Origin: CAVONV01 sp963697355
GTDB taxonomy: Bacteria > Acidobacteriota > Vicinamibacteria > Marinacidobacterales > DATDRI01
NCBI GenBank assembly: GCA_963697355.1
Contig: CAVONV010000023.1
Span: 186,001 to 250,000 of the forward strand
DNA: 64,000 nt
Reading direction: 5' to 3'
Shown here: piece by piece, positions 36,428 through 44,498 of the stretch
Position numbering within the stretch: position 1 is the stretch's first letter
Layout of the letters: each line of letters begins with the position of its first letter
Translations under genes and position numbers: made by a program
The notes under the pieces: generated by a model
Databases searched by the model: none
Seen by the model: only the letters and a program-made list of their open reading frames with translations
What the model was told of the DNA's origin: nothing

Positions 36428-38725
36428 ATGGCCTCATTTCGACGCTTCGCTGGTGCTGTCGGTATCATTGTTGGCTTTGCTTTTGCCTCTTCGGCCGGAG
36501 CGGCCACGGGAACGATATCCGGCTCCGTCTTTGCCGTTGGGGGTAGCCGTCTACCCGGTGCCCGGATCGAGTTGAAGCGCCAGGGGACGGGGCAGACCTT
36601 TTCAGTGGTGTCTGGCGATAGGGGCGTGTATCGTGCCGCCAACCTACCATCAGGGACTTACGAGATTACAGCCACCCTTTCGGGATTCAAGTCCAAGGTC
36701 GTGCCCGACATCGATCTGTTGGGCGATAGCCTGCAAGTGGTCGACTTCGTCCTGAACGTCGCCCTCACCATCAACGAAGTCGTCACCGTTATAGGAAAAG
36801 TACCCGCCGACAGTCTCGAAGCGGCGGCGATTCGGGAGAGTCCAGCGCGGGATGTCGGTGAAGCCCTCGCGGATACCGCCGGCGTATGGAAAGTCCGTAA
36901 AGGAGGGATTGCCAACGATGTCGTTTTGAGGGGATTGCAGAGGGGTGATTTGAATGTTCTCATCGATGGCCAACGCCTCTACGGCGCTTGTCCCAACCGG
37001 ATGGACCCAGCGTCGTTCCACGTCGATTTCTCCGAAGTCGATCGCGTCGATGTGGGGAAGGGTCCCTTTGATATGAAGAACCAAGGAAGCCTTGGCGGCA
37101 CCATCAACATCGTCACTCGCAAACCGGAAGAGGGTTGGCATGTGAATGCGAACCTGGCCGCGGGCTCTTTCTCTTATATCAATCCTTCGGCAACCTTGTC
37201 GTACGGCAATCCATCCTTTTCGGTGCTCGGAGGGTACTCTTACCGCGCCGCGAGGGCTTACAAGGACGGCATGGGTCGCCGTTTTACCGAGATCACCAAC
37301 TACAAAGAGAGCGCGGTGGATGAGAGGGCCTTCGAAATTGGAACCGCCTGGGCTAGGCTTGGTTGGGTCCCGAGTCTGGGACATCAATTGCAGTTCTCTT
37401 ACACGCGTCAGGATGTAGATACCACTTATTACCCCTATCTTCGGATGGACGCGGTTTATGACGACACGGATAGGTTCAACTTGCGCTACGACGGCGCCGA
37501 ACTCTCCAACACTATCGCTCGTCTGACAGCTCAAAGCTATTACAGTCGGGTCAAGCACTGGATGACGGATGAGTACCGAACCTCCGCGAAGGGAGCGAGA
37601 GGCTATTCGATGGGAACCATGGCGGAGACCGAGACCTACGGCGGAAAGCTCGAAATGGAGGTTCGCAAGGTCATAGTGGGCCTCGAGTTCTTCAATCGGT
37701 TCTGGGGTGCAGCCACCGAGATGGCGGGGATGCAGTATATACCGCAGTACTCGATTCCCGATGTCGATATTCGTAACGTAGGGATCTTTGCAGAGTTTAC
37801 GAGTGCGCTGTCACGCCGCGTCAGTCTGAGCGCCGGCGGACGTCTCGATCAAGCCAATAGCTTCGCCGACGAGAGCAAAGCCAATACCAACCTGTATTAC
37901 GCGTACAAAGACACCCGTTCTACTTCGGCCACCGACACGTTTCCATCTGGAAAAATCCGAATGACCTATGAAGCGGATAGCGGCATAGAGGTTGGTGCTG
38001 GACTGGGGCACGCCGCGAGAGTCCCCGAGCACGGCGAGCGCTACTTTGCTTTGAAGCGTATGGGAGCCGACTGGGTAGGCAACCCCAATCTCACCCCGGC
38101 CCGAAACACCGGGCTCGATGGCACCGTGAGTTTTGAAAGAACGGGTTTCTATGTCGGCGCTAATTTCTACGTCAACTGGGTCGAAGACTACATCGCGGTC
38201 CACGATCAATCTCGTGTTCACGGCGTACCGGGAGTCATGAACAACGAGGCCCGTTCCTACACAAATTTGGATGCCACGTTTCGAGGTAGCGAAGTGGATG
38301 TGGTTTGGCCCCTGACCGATCAGCTCTTTTTGTCAGGAGACCTCTCTTACGTTCGCGCAACGAAGGGAACCTCCGCCGAGGAGAACGTGTTCTCGGCTAA
38401 CGTCGCCGAGATTCCACCGCTTCGGTCCCGCATCAAGTTCCGATACGACCAAGGGAAGTGGTTCGGTTCAGTTGAGGGGGTCTTCTCCGCCCGGCAGGAG
38501 AACATCGACACCGACCTCGGCGAGGAGCCAACACCCGGTTATTCCATTGCCAATCTCAAGGTGGGAGCGAGACTCGATCGATTGCTGTTGAGTGGAGGCG
38601 TAGACAATCTGTTCAACAAGTTCTATATCGAGTATCTGTCCTATCAGAGGGACCCTTTTCGCTCAGGAGTCAGATTGCCTGAGCCAGGCCGAAACTTCTT
38701 CTTCAATGTCTCGTATCGGTTCTGA
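36428..38725 (+). CDS. TonB-dependent outer-membrane receptor, OprC/NosA-like (copper)
   Basis: A 765-residue receptor: signal peptide, a carboxypeptidase-regulatory-like domain (28-110; GTISGSVFAVGGSRLPGARI), a plug (125-235) and a 22-stranded barrel ending in Phe (FFFNVSYRF). The plug carries NVLIDGQRLYGACPNRMDP, with Cys188 and Met192 (CxxxM). In the barrel, SRVKHWMTDEYR supplies His377 and Met379 (HxM). CxxxM plus HxM are the copper ligands described for Pseudomonas OprC, and the spacing between them is similar. Copper import is therefore the best prediction. No TonB, ExbBD or copper chaperone gene is adjacent. Confidence 0.85.
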   Translation: MASFRRFAGAVGIIVGFAFASSAGAATGTISGSVFAVGGSRLPGARIELKRQGTGQTFSVVSGDRGVYRAANLPSGTYEITATLSGFKSKVVPDIDLLGDSLQVVDFVLNVALTINEVVTVIGKVPADSLEAAAIRESPARDVGEALADTAGVWKVRKGGIANDVVLRGLQRGDLNVLIDGQRLYGACPNRMDPASFHVDFSEVDRVDVGKGPFDMKNQGSLGGTINIVTRKPEEGWHVNANLAAGSFSYINPSATLSYGNPSFSVLGGYSYRAARAYKDGMGRRFTEITNYKESAVDERAFEIGTAWARLGWVPSLGHQLQFSYTRQDVDTTYYPYLRMDAVYDDTDRFNLRYDGAELSNTIARLTAQSYYSRVKHWMTDEYRTSAKGARGYSMGTMAETETYGGKLEMEVRKVIVGLEFFNRFWGAATEMAGMQYIPQYSIPDVDIRNVGIFAEFTSALSRRVSLSAGGRLDQANSFADESKANTNLYYAYKDTRSTSATDTFPSGKIRMTYEADSGIEVGAGLGHAARVPEHGERYFALKRMGADWVGNPNLTPARNTGLDGTVSFERTGFYVGANFYVNWVEDYIAVHDQSRVHGVPGVMNNEARSYTNLDATFRGSEVDVVWPLTDQLFLSGDLSYVRATKGTSAEENVFSANVAEIPPLRSRIKFRYDQGKWFGSVEGVFSARQENIDTDLGEEPTPGYSIANLKVGARLDRLLLSGGVDNLFNKFYIEYLSYQRDPFRSGVRLPEPGRNFFFNVSYRF

Positions 38726-38766
38726 AGAAGTGAAGGCGCGGTGTCTGCGCCTTCACTTCTCACGGG

Positions 38767-39603
38767 CTAAAACGTGAAACCGATGCGGAGAGAGACATTG
38801 TGGGCCTCGAAATCAAAGTCCACGTTGTCTCGTAGTTCGAGACGTAGTCCGTAACGTCCGAACCAGTAGGTGACACCGGCCCCGACGTTCGCGATACCCA
38901 CACCACCACCTTCGGTACTCCCGGCTCCCCCGACGCCTCCCGTCACGAAGGGAACCCACTTGCCCGTACCGACATGGTAAGCGGCGTTAACGGAACCTAT
39001 TACGTACCCGCCGCAGACCCCGCACTCGGGGTAACCCAGGATGGAGCCTTCGACGCCGAGTGCTAGTCCTTTTGTCGCGCCTTCAGAATCACGGCTCAGG
39101 AACCACTCGCCGCCCCCACCGACCGTGTAGGTTCCCGACTCGGCGCCGAATGTGCCAGGACCGGCGAAAAGGTAGTACTGTCGACCTTTGTTACGTCTGG
39201 ACCCACCAGAAGCCTTCACGTTGGAGTGGGATGCCCCAGATTCGGGTCTGCCCGTGGAGAATATGGCATCCTGTGAAAGACGCCAGTCCGTGGAGAGTAT
39301 TGTCGCGTCGGCTAGTTGGTCCAAATTGACGATGCTCTCCACGTTCTCGAGGGGAATGCGCTCGACAGTTCGACCTGTTGGGCGAACGTGCGTCTCCCCG
39401 CTGAGGGCTATCGCCAGGTCATCATCACTGACCTCTACCAAGAGGCCTTGCACCTTTTCTCCGTTTAGCAAACGAGCCTCGATTCTGGACTCCAATGGAA
39501 TTGAACGTAGCATGTCCCGAAGAAAAGACTCGTCGGTGCCTTGTGCAGATGAAGGTATCGGAAGGGAGAGAACGATAGTTAGTCCCACCAAAGACCGCCA
39601 CAT
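38767..39603 (-). CDS. Exported protein with a C-terminal beta-barrel-like region
   Basis: A 278-residue protein from the ATG at 39603, which has a strong GAAGGAGG site; the frame open to 39651 is ignored. Signal peptide (LTIVLSLPIPSSAQ). Residues 25-110 resemble an Sm-like/SH3-type strand cluster (RIEARLLNGEKVQGLLVEVS, RTVERIPLENVESIVNLD). From about 145 onward there is a Gly-rich outer-membrane-type barrel (YTVGGGGEWFLSRD, VGTGKWVPFVTGGVGG, GVGIANVGAGVTYWFGR) ending in Phe. A CGVCGGY motif sits in a predicted loop. Function unknown. Confidence 0.7.
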   Translation of the reverse strand: MWRSLVGLTIVLSLPIPSSAQGTDESFLRDMLRSIPLESRIEARLLNGEKVQGLLVEVSDDDLAIALSGETHVRPTGRTVERIPLENVESIVNLDQLADATILSTDWRLSQDAIFSTGRPESGASHSNVKASGGSRRNKGRQYYLFAGPGTFGAESGTYTVGGGGEWFLSRDSEGATKGLALGVEGSILGYPECGVCGGYVIGSVNAAYHVGTGKWVPFVTGGVGGAGSTEGGGVGIANVGAGVTYWFGRYGLRLELRDNVDFDFEAHNVSLRIGFTF

Positions 39604-39863
39604 GGTTACCTCCTTCGAACGGCTGGAATCTGTTGACTGGAGCGATTTCAATGGCCGTTCTTTGAAGAAAGAAACAGCAACGGGTATGCCAGGAAGCGCT
39701 CCCGGAGGCTCTAACTGGATGCTGAGCTAAAGCGCCGTCGGCGTGTGACTTACGACAATCGGTGATTTTCCTTGCGAAGAGTAGGGGAGATGGGGGGGGC
39801 AATGCTAGCGAATGAGATAGCTTTCAAAGCGGAAGGGTTAGGATTCGGAACGTTCACGTGATA

Positions 39864-42167
39864 TCAAAGCGCGCCCGGGCTCGATGGGTTCGCCTGCATC
39901 CAGGCGCCGAGATTCAACTGACGTCGGATGTCTTTGAATCGAGCCTCCAATCGAAGTTGGTCGTAGGGGGGGAGGACGAGCCACGACAGGAGCGGGTCAC
40001 CCGTCTCATAGCTCTTCTCAATTTGTTCGAGGGCCTTCTCCTTGTGCCTGAGCCCGCCATAGATCCAGGCGAGGAAAGAGGGTGCGACGTACTCCTTCTG
40101 AGCTCGTTCGTGGAGCTCGGACAAGAGCGAGCGGGCTTCATCTTCTCTACCAGCCGATGCGAAGATCCATCCAAGCCACCCCAAGCTGAAAGAAGCTCGT
40201 CCAGTGAGCGTGGCGGCTTTTTCCAAAGATCGGATGGCTTCTTCATGCCTCCTGGCTCGCGAGTGGGCACCACCGAGAAAATAGAGCGTCAGGGCGAAGT
40301 TATCGTCCATGTCGAGAGCCTTGGTGAACTCCGGAAGTGCTTTCTCAGTGAGGCCGGCCCATAGATAAGCACTTCCGTAGACGGTATTGACGTAGGGTGA
40401 AAGGGGATCGAGATCCTGAGCTTGCTTGGCCATGTCGATGCCTTCTTCGAGTCGGCCCGTGTTCGAGAGAAGGAAGCTGTACCAGCAGTAGGCCAGGACG
40501 TAGGCCGGGTCGAGCTCGAGAGCTCGCTTGTAGTCTTTCTCTGCGCCGACCCAGTCGCGGTGGTAATGAAACCGAATGAGACCTCTTGCAGCGCTGGCCT
40601 CTGCAAGATTGCCGTCGAGTGCGAGAGCTCTCTCTGCAGCCGTTATTGCCTGCTGGGATCCCTCAAGAGGGGGGTAGCCGTAGAAAGCAAGGCTGCCGTA
40701 GGTGTCGGCGAGACCCGCGTAAGCGAGCGCATAGTTCGGGTCTACTTCGGTGGCTTGTTCAAAGAACCCGGCGGCCTTTATAAGAGAATCCTTGTGCCGT
40801 CGATGCCAGTTGTGGCGTCCTTTAAGGAACAGCTGATAGGCTTCGAGATTATCGGAGTGGCGCTTGGGTTGGTCGGCCGATCTTGGACCCACGAGCTTGA
40901 GCTCGAGAGCGGCCACGATGTTCGCGGCGATCTCGTCTTGGATCGCAAAAACGTCTTCCAATTCGCCGTCGTACCTTTCCGACCAGATGTGGTAGCCGTC
41001 TTCAACATTGACAAGCTGTGTGGTGACCCGGATTCGGCTTCCCGCCGTTCGAACCCCTCCTTCGAGAATGGCCTTCACGTTGAGTGCTTCACCCATCCGC
41101 CGGATGTCTTGGGACTTTTCGTTGAATTGGAAAGCCGAAGTGCGAGACGCCACGCGGAGCCCTTCCACTCTCGACAGAGCGTTGATGATCTCCTCCGCCA
41201 TTCCTTCACAAAAATAGTCTTGATCCTTCTGAGGACTCATGTCGTTGAAGGGGATGACGGCAATCGAGGGCGTTTCTTCCGATTCTGTTTGAGTCGTTGT
41301 CGCGCTGGAGCCCTCTTGGATGTTGGAGGCCGTCTCGACGGCGAAAGCAATGTCACGTACCGACTGAAAGCGGCCGGGGCGGTCTTTGGCTAGACAGCGG
41401 GTGACGATTTGCTTGAGAGGAACCGGGACATGCCTCGGAAGCTCGGGCGGGTCATCCTTCAAGATGCTGCTTGTGATCTCCATGGCATAGTCACCCTTGA
41501 AGGCACGCTCGCCACCGAGCATCTCGTAGAGTATGACTCCGAATGAAAAAATGTCGGTCCGGTGATCCGTTTCGAGCCCTCGGGCTTGTTCCGGTGACAT
41601 GTATCCCACCGTACCCAAGACGGTGCCGGGAGCCGTAAAACGAGAGAAAGTCATTGACTCTCCGCTGTCCGTCGCAGCGCCGGCGGGGACATCGACTTTG
41701 GCGAGACCGAAGTCCAAGATCTTGAGCCGATCCTCTCGCGTAATGAAGAGATTCTCCGGTTTGAGATCCCTGTGGACCACGCCCTTCTCGTGGGCCGCCG
41801 CCAAACCGTGGACCATTTGAAGGGCAAGCGACACGGCCTGTTTCAACGCGATAGGGCCGGACTGGAGCATTTCACGAAGCGTTCGTCCCACCAGCAGTTC
41901 CGTCACTGTGTAGGCGATGCCCTGGTGCTCACCGAATTCATGAATGGCAAGGATATTCGGATGAGACAGTGTGGCGACGGCTTTCGCCTCCCGTTTGAAT
42001 CGCCTCAGTGTCTCCGGATCACGGGCCATGTGCTCGGGCAATACTTTGATGGCAACGTCCCGATCGAGGTTCGTATCTCGGGCGCGGTAGACCTCTCCCA
42101 TGCCGCCGGCTCCGATGACGCCGATGATTTCGTAGGAGCCCAGTTTGGTGCCGGGAGCAAGGGTCAT
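39864..42167 (-). CDS. Soluble Ser/Thr protein kinase with TolB-like and TPR domains
   Basis: Hanks-type kinase of 767 residues. Glycine loop IGAGGMGEV, Lys41, VHRDLKPENLF, DFGLAK and SPEQARG are intact. A TolB/FlgO-like region follows (IAVIPFNDMSPQKDQDYFCEG, AILEGGVRTAGSRIRVTTQL), then at least six TPR-like repeats to the C-terminus (NYALAYAGLADTYGSL, AYVLAYCWYSFLLSNTGRLEEG). No membrane segment separates the domains, unlike the kinase at 1681. The ATG at 42167 shares its A with the TGA of the upstream kinase (TGATG), so translation is probably coupled. Tandem paralogue of that gene. The signal sensed is unknown. Confidence 0.93.
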   Translation of the reverse strand: MTLAPGTKLGSYEIIGVIGAGGMGEVYRARDTNLDRDVAIKVLPEHMARDPETLRRFKREAKAVATLSHPNILAIHEFGEHQGIAYTVTELLVGRTLREMLQSGPIALKQAVSLALQMVHGLAAAHEKGVVHRDLKPENLFITREDRLKILDFGLAKVDVPAGAATDSGESMTFSRFTAPGTVLGTVGYMSPEQARGLETDHRTDIFSFGVILYEMLGGERAFKGDYAMEITSSILKDDPPELPRHVPVPLKQIVTRCLAKDRPGRFQSVRDIAFAVETASNIQEGSSATTTQTESEETPSIAVIPFNDMSPQKDQDYFCEGMAEEIINALSRVEGLRVASRTSAFQFNEKSQDIRRMGEALNVKAILEGGVRTAGSRIRVTTQLVNVEDGYHIWSERYDGELEDVFAIQDEIAANIVAALELKLVGPRSADQPKRHSDNLEAYQLFLKGRHNWHRRHKDSLIKAAGFFEQATEVDPNYALAYAGLADTYGSLAFYGYPPLEGSQQAITAAERALALDGNLAEASAARGLIRFHYHRDWVGAEKDYKRALELDPAYVLAYCWYSFLLSNTGRLEEGIDMAKQAQDLDPLSPYVNTVYGSAYLWAGLTEKALPEFTKALDMDDNFALTLYFLGGAHSRARRHEEAIRSLEKAATLTGRASFSLGWLGWIFASAGREDEARSLLSELHERAQKEYVAPSFLAWIYGGLRHKEKALEQIEKSYETGDPLLSWLVLPPYDQLRLEARFKDIRRQLNLGAWMQANPSSPGAL

Positions 42168-44467
42168 CACTTCGAGCCGGGGAGTTTCAATCGCTCCAAG
42201 AGTCGTTGGAATCTTGGGTCTGAGCTCAGGTTATCGAAAATGGGAAGTCCTCCCAAAATGCTCAGTTGGGCATCTTGATCGATAACGGCTTTGTCCAACC
42301 AGTCCATCGTTTGAACGGCATCGTTCAAGCCGGCATATGCCCACGCAAAGAAACAGGCAGCAACATGCTCCGTCCGAGATCGCTCGTCGAGCTCTTCAAT
42401 GATGTCCAGGGCTCGGTCTCGACGGCCGGCAACCCCATAGCACCAAGCCAGCCAGCTCAAATAGTAGGATGCGCGCTCCGAGAGAGTCGCTCCTCTCTCG
42501 AGTACAGAGATGGCCTCGTCATGCTGAGCGTTGAGGGTGTAAGCACCGCCCAGAACCCAGTGGGTATAAAGGAAATCAGGCTCCATCTCGAGGGCCTTTT
42601 GGGTGGCGCGGATGGCGTCTTCGTGCCGACCTTGCCGGAAGAGGCTGAAGCCTAAGGAACTATTCGTATAGGGCGAAAGCGGATCGAGATCTCGTGCGCG
42701 CTCGGCCATGCGGAGCGCCTCCTCGTTCCTACCCATACCGTTGAGCAAGAAGCTGTACCAGCAATGAACGAGAACGTACTCTGGGTCGATCGAGATGGCT
42801 TTCTTGAAGCTCTGCTCGGAGCCCTCCCAGTCCAATTCGAGCCAAAGCTGCATCAAACCCAAGGCTGCCTGCACCTCGGCAAGGTTGTCGTTGATGGATC
42901 GGGCTCGCTCAATAGCTGCTTTTGCTTTTGGATAAGCGATATCGTGGTGTAGCCCGTAGTAGCCAAGGCTGCTATAAGCGTTCGTTAGTCCTGTGTGGGC
43001 CAAGACGTATGAGGGATCTTTTTCAGCCGCTTCTTCGAAAAATTGAGCCGCCTTTTGGAGGGAGTCGCTCGCTCGCCGATACCAGTTGTGTTGGCCTTTC
43101 AAGTACAGGTGGTAGGCCTCGAGGTTCGACGTGTGTCGGCCCCGAGCGGGTTCTTTGCGGCCTACTAACTTGACACGTAAAGCGTTGACGATGCTTTCCG
43201 AGATTTCGTCTTGGATGTCGAAGACGTCCTCCATCTGGCGATCGTAACGCTCAGACCAGAGGTGGTAGCCGTCCTTGACATTGACCAACTGGGTCGTGAC
43301 CCGGAGACGTTTGCCGGCGGTTCGAACGCTGCCCTCCAGCACGGTCTTGACGTTCAAGGTCTCCCCGATGCGACGAATATCCTGAGCCAATCCTTTGAAC
43401 CGAAGAGCGGAGCTCCGAGATGCGACTTGGAGGCCCTCGATCTTCGTCAGCGCGTTGATGATTTCTTCCGCCATACCCTCACAAAAGTAGTCTTGGTCCT
43501 TTGCCGGACTCATGTCGGCGAACGGCAAGACGGCAATGGATGGTGGATCTGGTGATGTGTCAGAGCCCCCGAGGTCCTGGGAAGCTCGATTCGAGGACGT
43601 GTCGGGGCTCACGTCGGAGATCGCTTCGAGCGCGAACGCCAGGTCCCGGGCCGATTGAAAGCGCTCCGTCGGCGATTTCTCTAAACATCGTCCAATGATC
43701 CGCTCGAGGACAGGTGGAACGGATTTGCCGGATGTCGAAAGATCCGGAGGATGTTCACGAAGGATAGCGCTAATGACATCCATCGCTGAATCGCCCTTGA
43801 AAGCACGGCCTCCCGAGATCATCTCGTAGAGCGTGGCGCCGAAAGAGAAGAGGTCCGAACGGTGGTCGGCGTCTTGTCCCCGTGCCTGTTCCGGTGACAT
43901 GTAGCCGACCGTACCCATAATGGAGCCGGGCATCGTATGGCGGGAAACCGTTGGCGTCTCGGCCACCCCTTCCTTCTCCTCCTCCGGACGTCCCAGCTTC
44001 GCGAGACCGAAGTCGAGTATTTTGACGCGGCCGTCTGTCGTGATGAAGACATTCTCCGGCTTGAGGTCCCTGTGGACGATCCCCTTGTCGTGGGCGGCCG
44101 CGAGTCCACGGGCGATGGGGAGCGCGATTTCAATAGCCTTTCTAACGGAGAGTGTGGCGGAATCCAGTCTCTCGCGAAGTGTTTCTCCTTCCAGAAGCTC
44201 GGTGACAGCGAACGAGGTTTCCTCTTCGACACCAATATCGTAAATGGCCAGAATGTTGGGGTGAACGAGGGCGGCCACAGCTTTGACCTCGAGCTCGAAC
44301 CGGGCTAGCGCGTTTTTGTCTCGAGAAAAACGCTCGGGCAGGACTTTGATGGCCACCTGCCGCCCCAATCGGGTGTCCCGGCCTCGATAAACTTCTCCCA
44401 TGCCACCGGCCCCAATGGGCGCGAGAATTTCGTACGGACCCAACCGCGTGCCTGGTGCAATGAGCAT
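42167..44467 (-). CDS. Soluble Ser/Thr protein kinase with TolB-like and TPR domains, paralogue
   Basis: A 766-residue kinase with the same architecture as its downstream neighbour: MLIAPGTRLGPYEI opening, Lys41, VHRDLKPENVF, DFGLAK, SPEQARG, TolB-like region (IAVLPFADMSPAKDQDYFCEG) and TPRs (PEYVLVHCWYSFLLNGMGRNEEA). Starts 31 bases after the FG-GAP/thioredoxin gene stop at 44499, so all three genes are likely one transcript. The two kinases are clearly products of tandem duplication, with divergence greatest in the linker after the kinase domain. Confidence 0.94.
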   Translation of the reverse strand: MLIAPGTRLGPYEILAPIGAGGMGEVYRGRDTRLGRQVAIKVLPERFSRDKNALARFELEVKAVAALVHPNILAIYDIGVEEETSFAVTELLEGETLRERLDSATLSVRKAIEIALPIARGLAAAHDKGIVHRDLKPENVFITTDGRVKILDFGLAKLGRPEEEKEGVAETPTVSRHTMPGSIMGTVGYMSPEQARGQDADHRSDLFSFGATLYEMISGGRAFKGDSAMDVISAILREHPPDLSTSGKSVPPVLERIIGRCLEKSPTERFQSARDLAFALEAISDVSPDTSSNRASQDLGGSDTSPDPPSIAVLPFADMSPAKDQDYFCEGMAEEIINALTKIEGLQVASRSSALRFKGLAQDIRRIGETLNVKTVLEGSVRTAGKRLRVTTQLVNVKDGYHLWSERYDRQMEDVFDIQDEISESIVNALRVKLVGRKEPARGRHTSNLEAYHLYLKGQHNWYRRASDSLQKAAQFFEEAAEKDPSYVLAHTGLTNAYSSLGYYGLHHDIAYPKAKAAIERARSINDNLAEVQAALGLMQLWLELDWEGSEQSFKKAISIDPEYVLVHCWYSFLLNGMGRNEEALRMAERARDLDPLSPYTNSSLGFSLFRQGRHEDAIRATQKALEMEPDFLYTHWVLGGAYTLNAQHDEAISVLERGATLSERASYYLSWLAWCYGVAGRRDRALDIIEELDERSRTEHVAACFFAWAYAGLNDAVQTMDWLDKAVIDQDAQLSILGGLPIFDNLSSDPRFQRLLERLKLPGSK

Positions 44468-44498
44468 GCGACCTTAGCTTACCACTGAAAGCGTCCGT

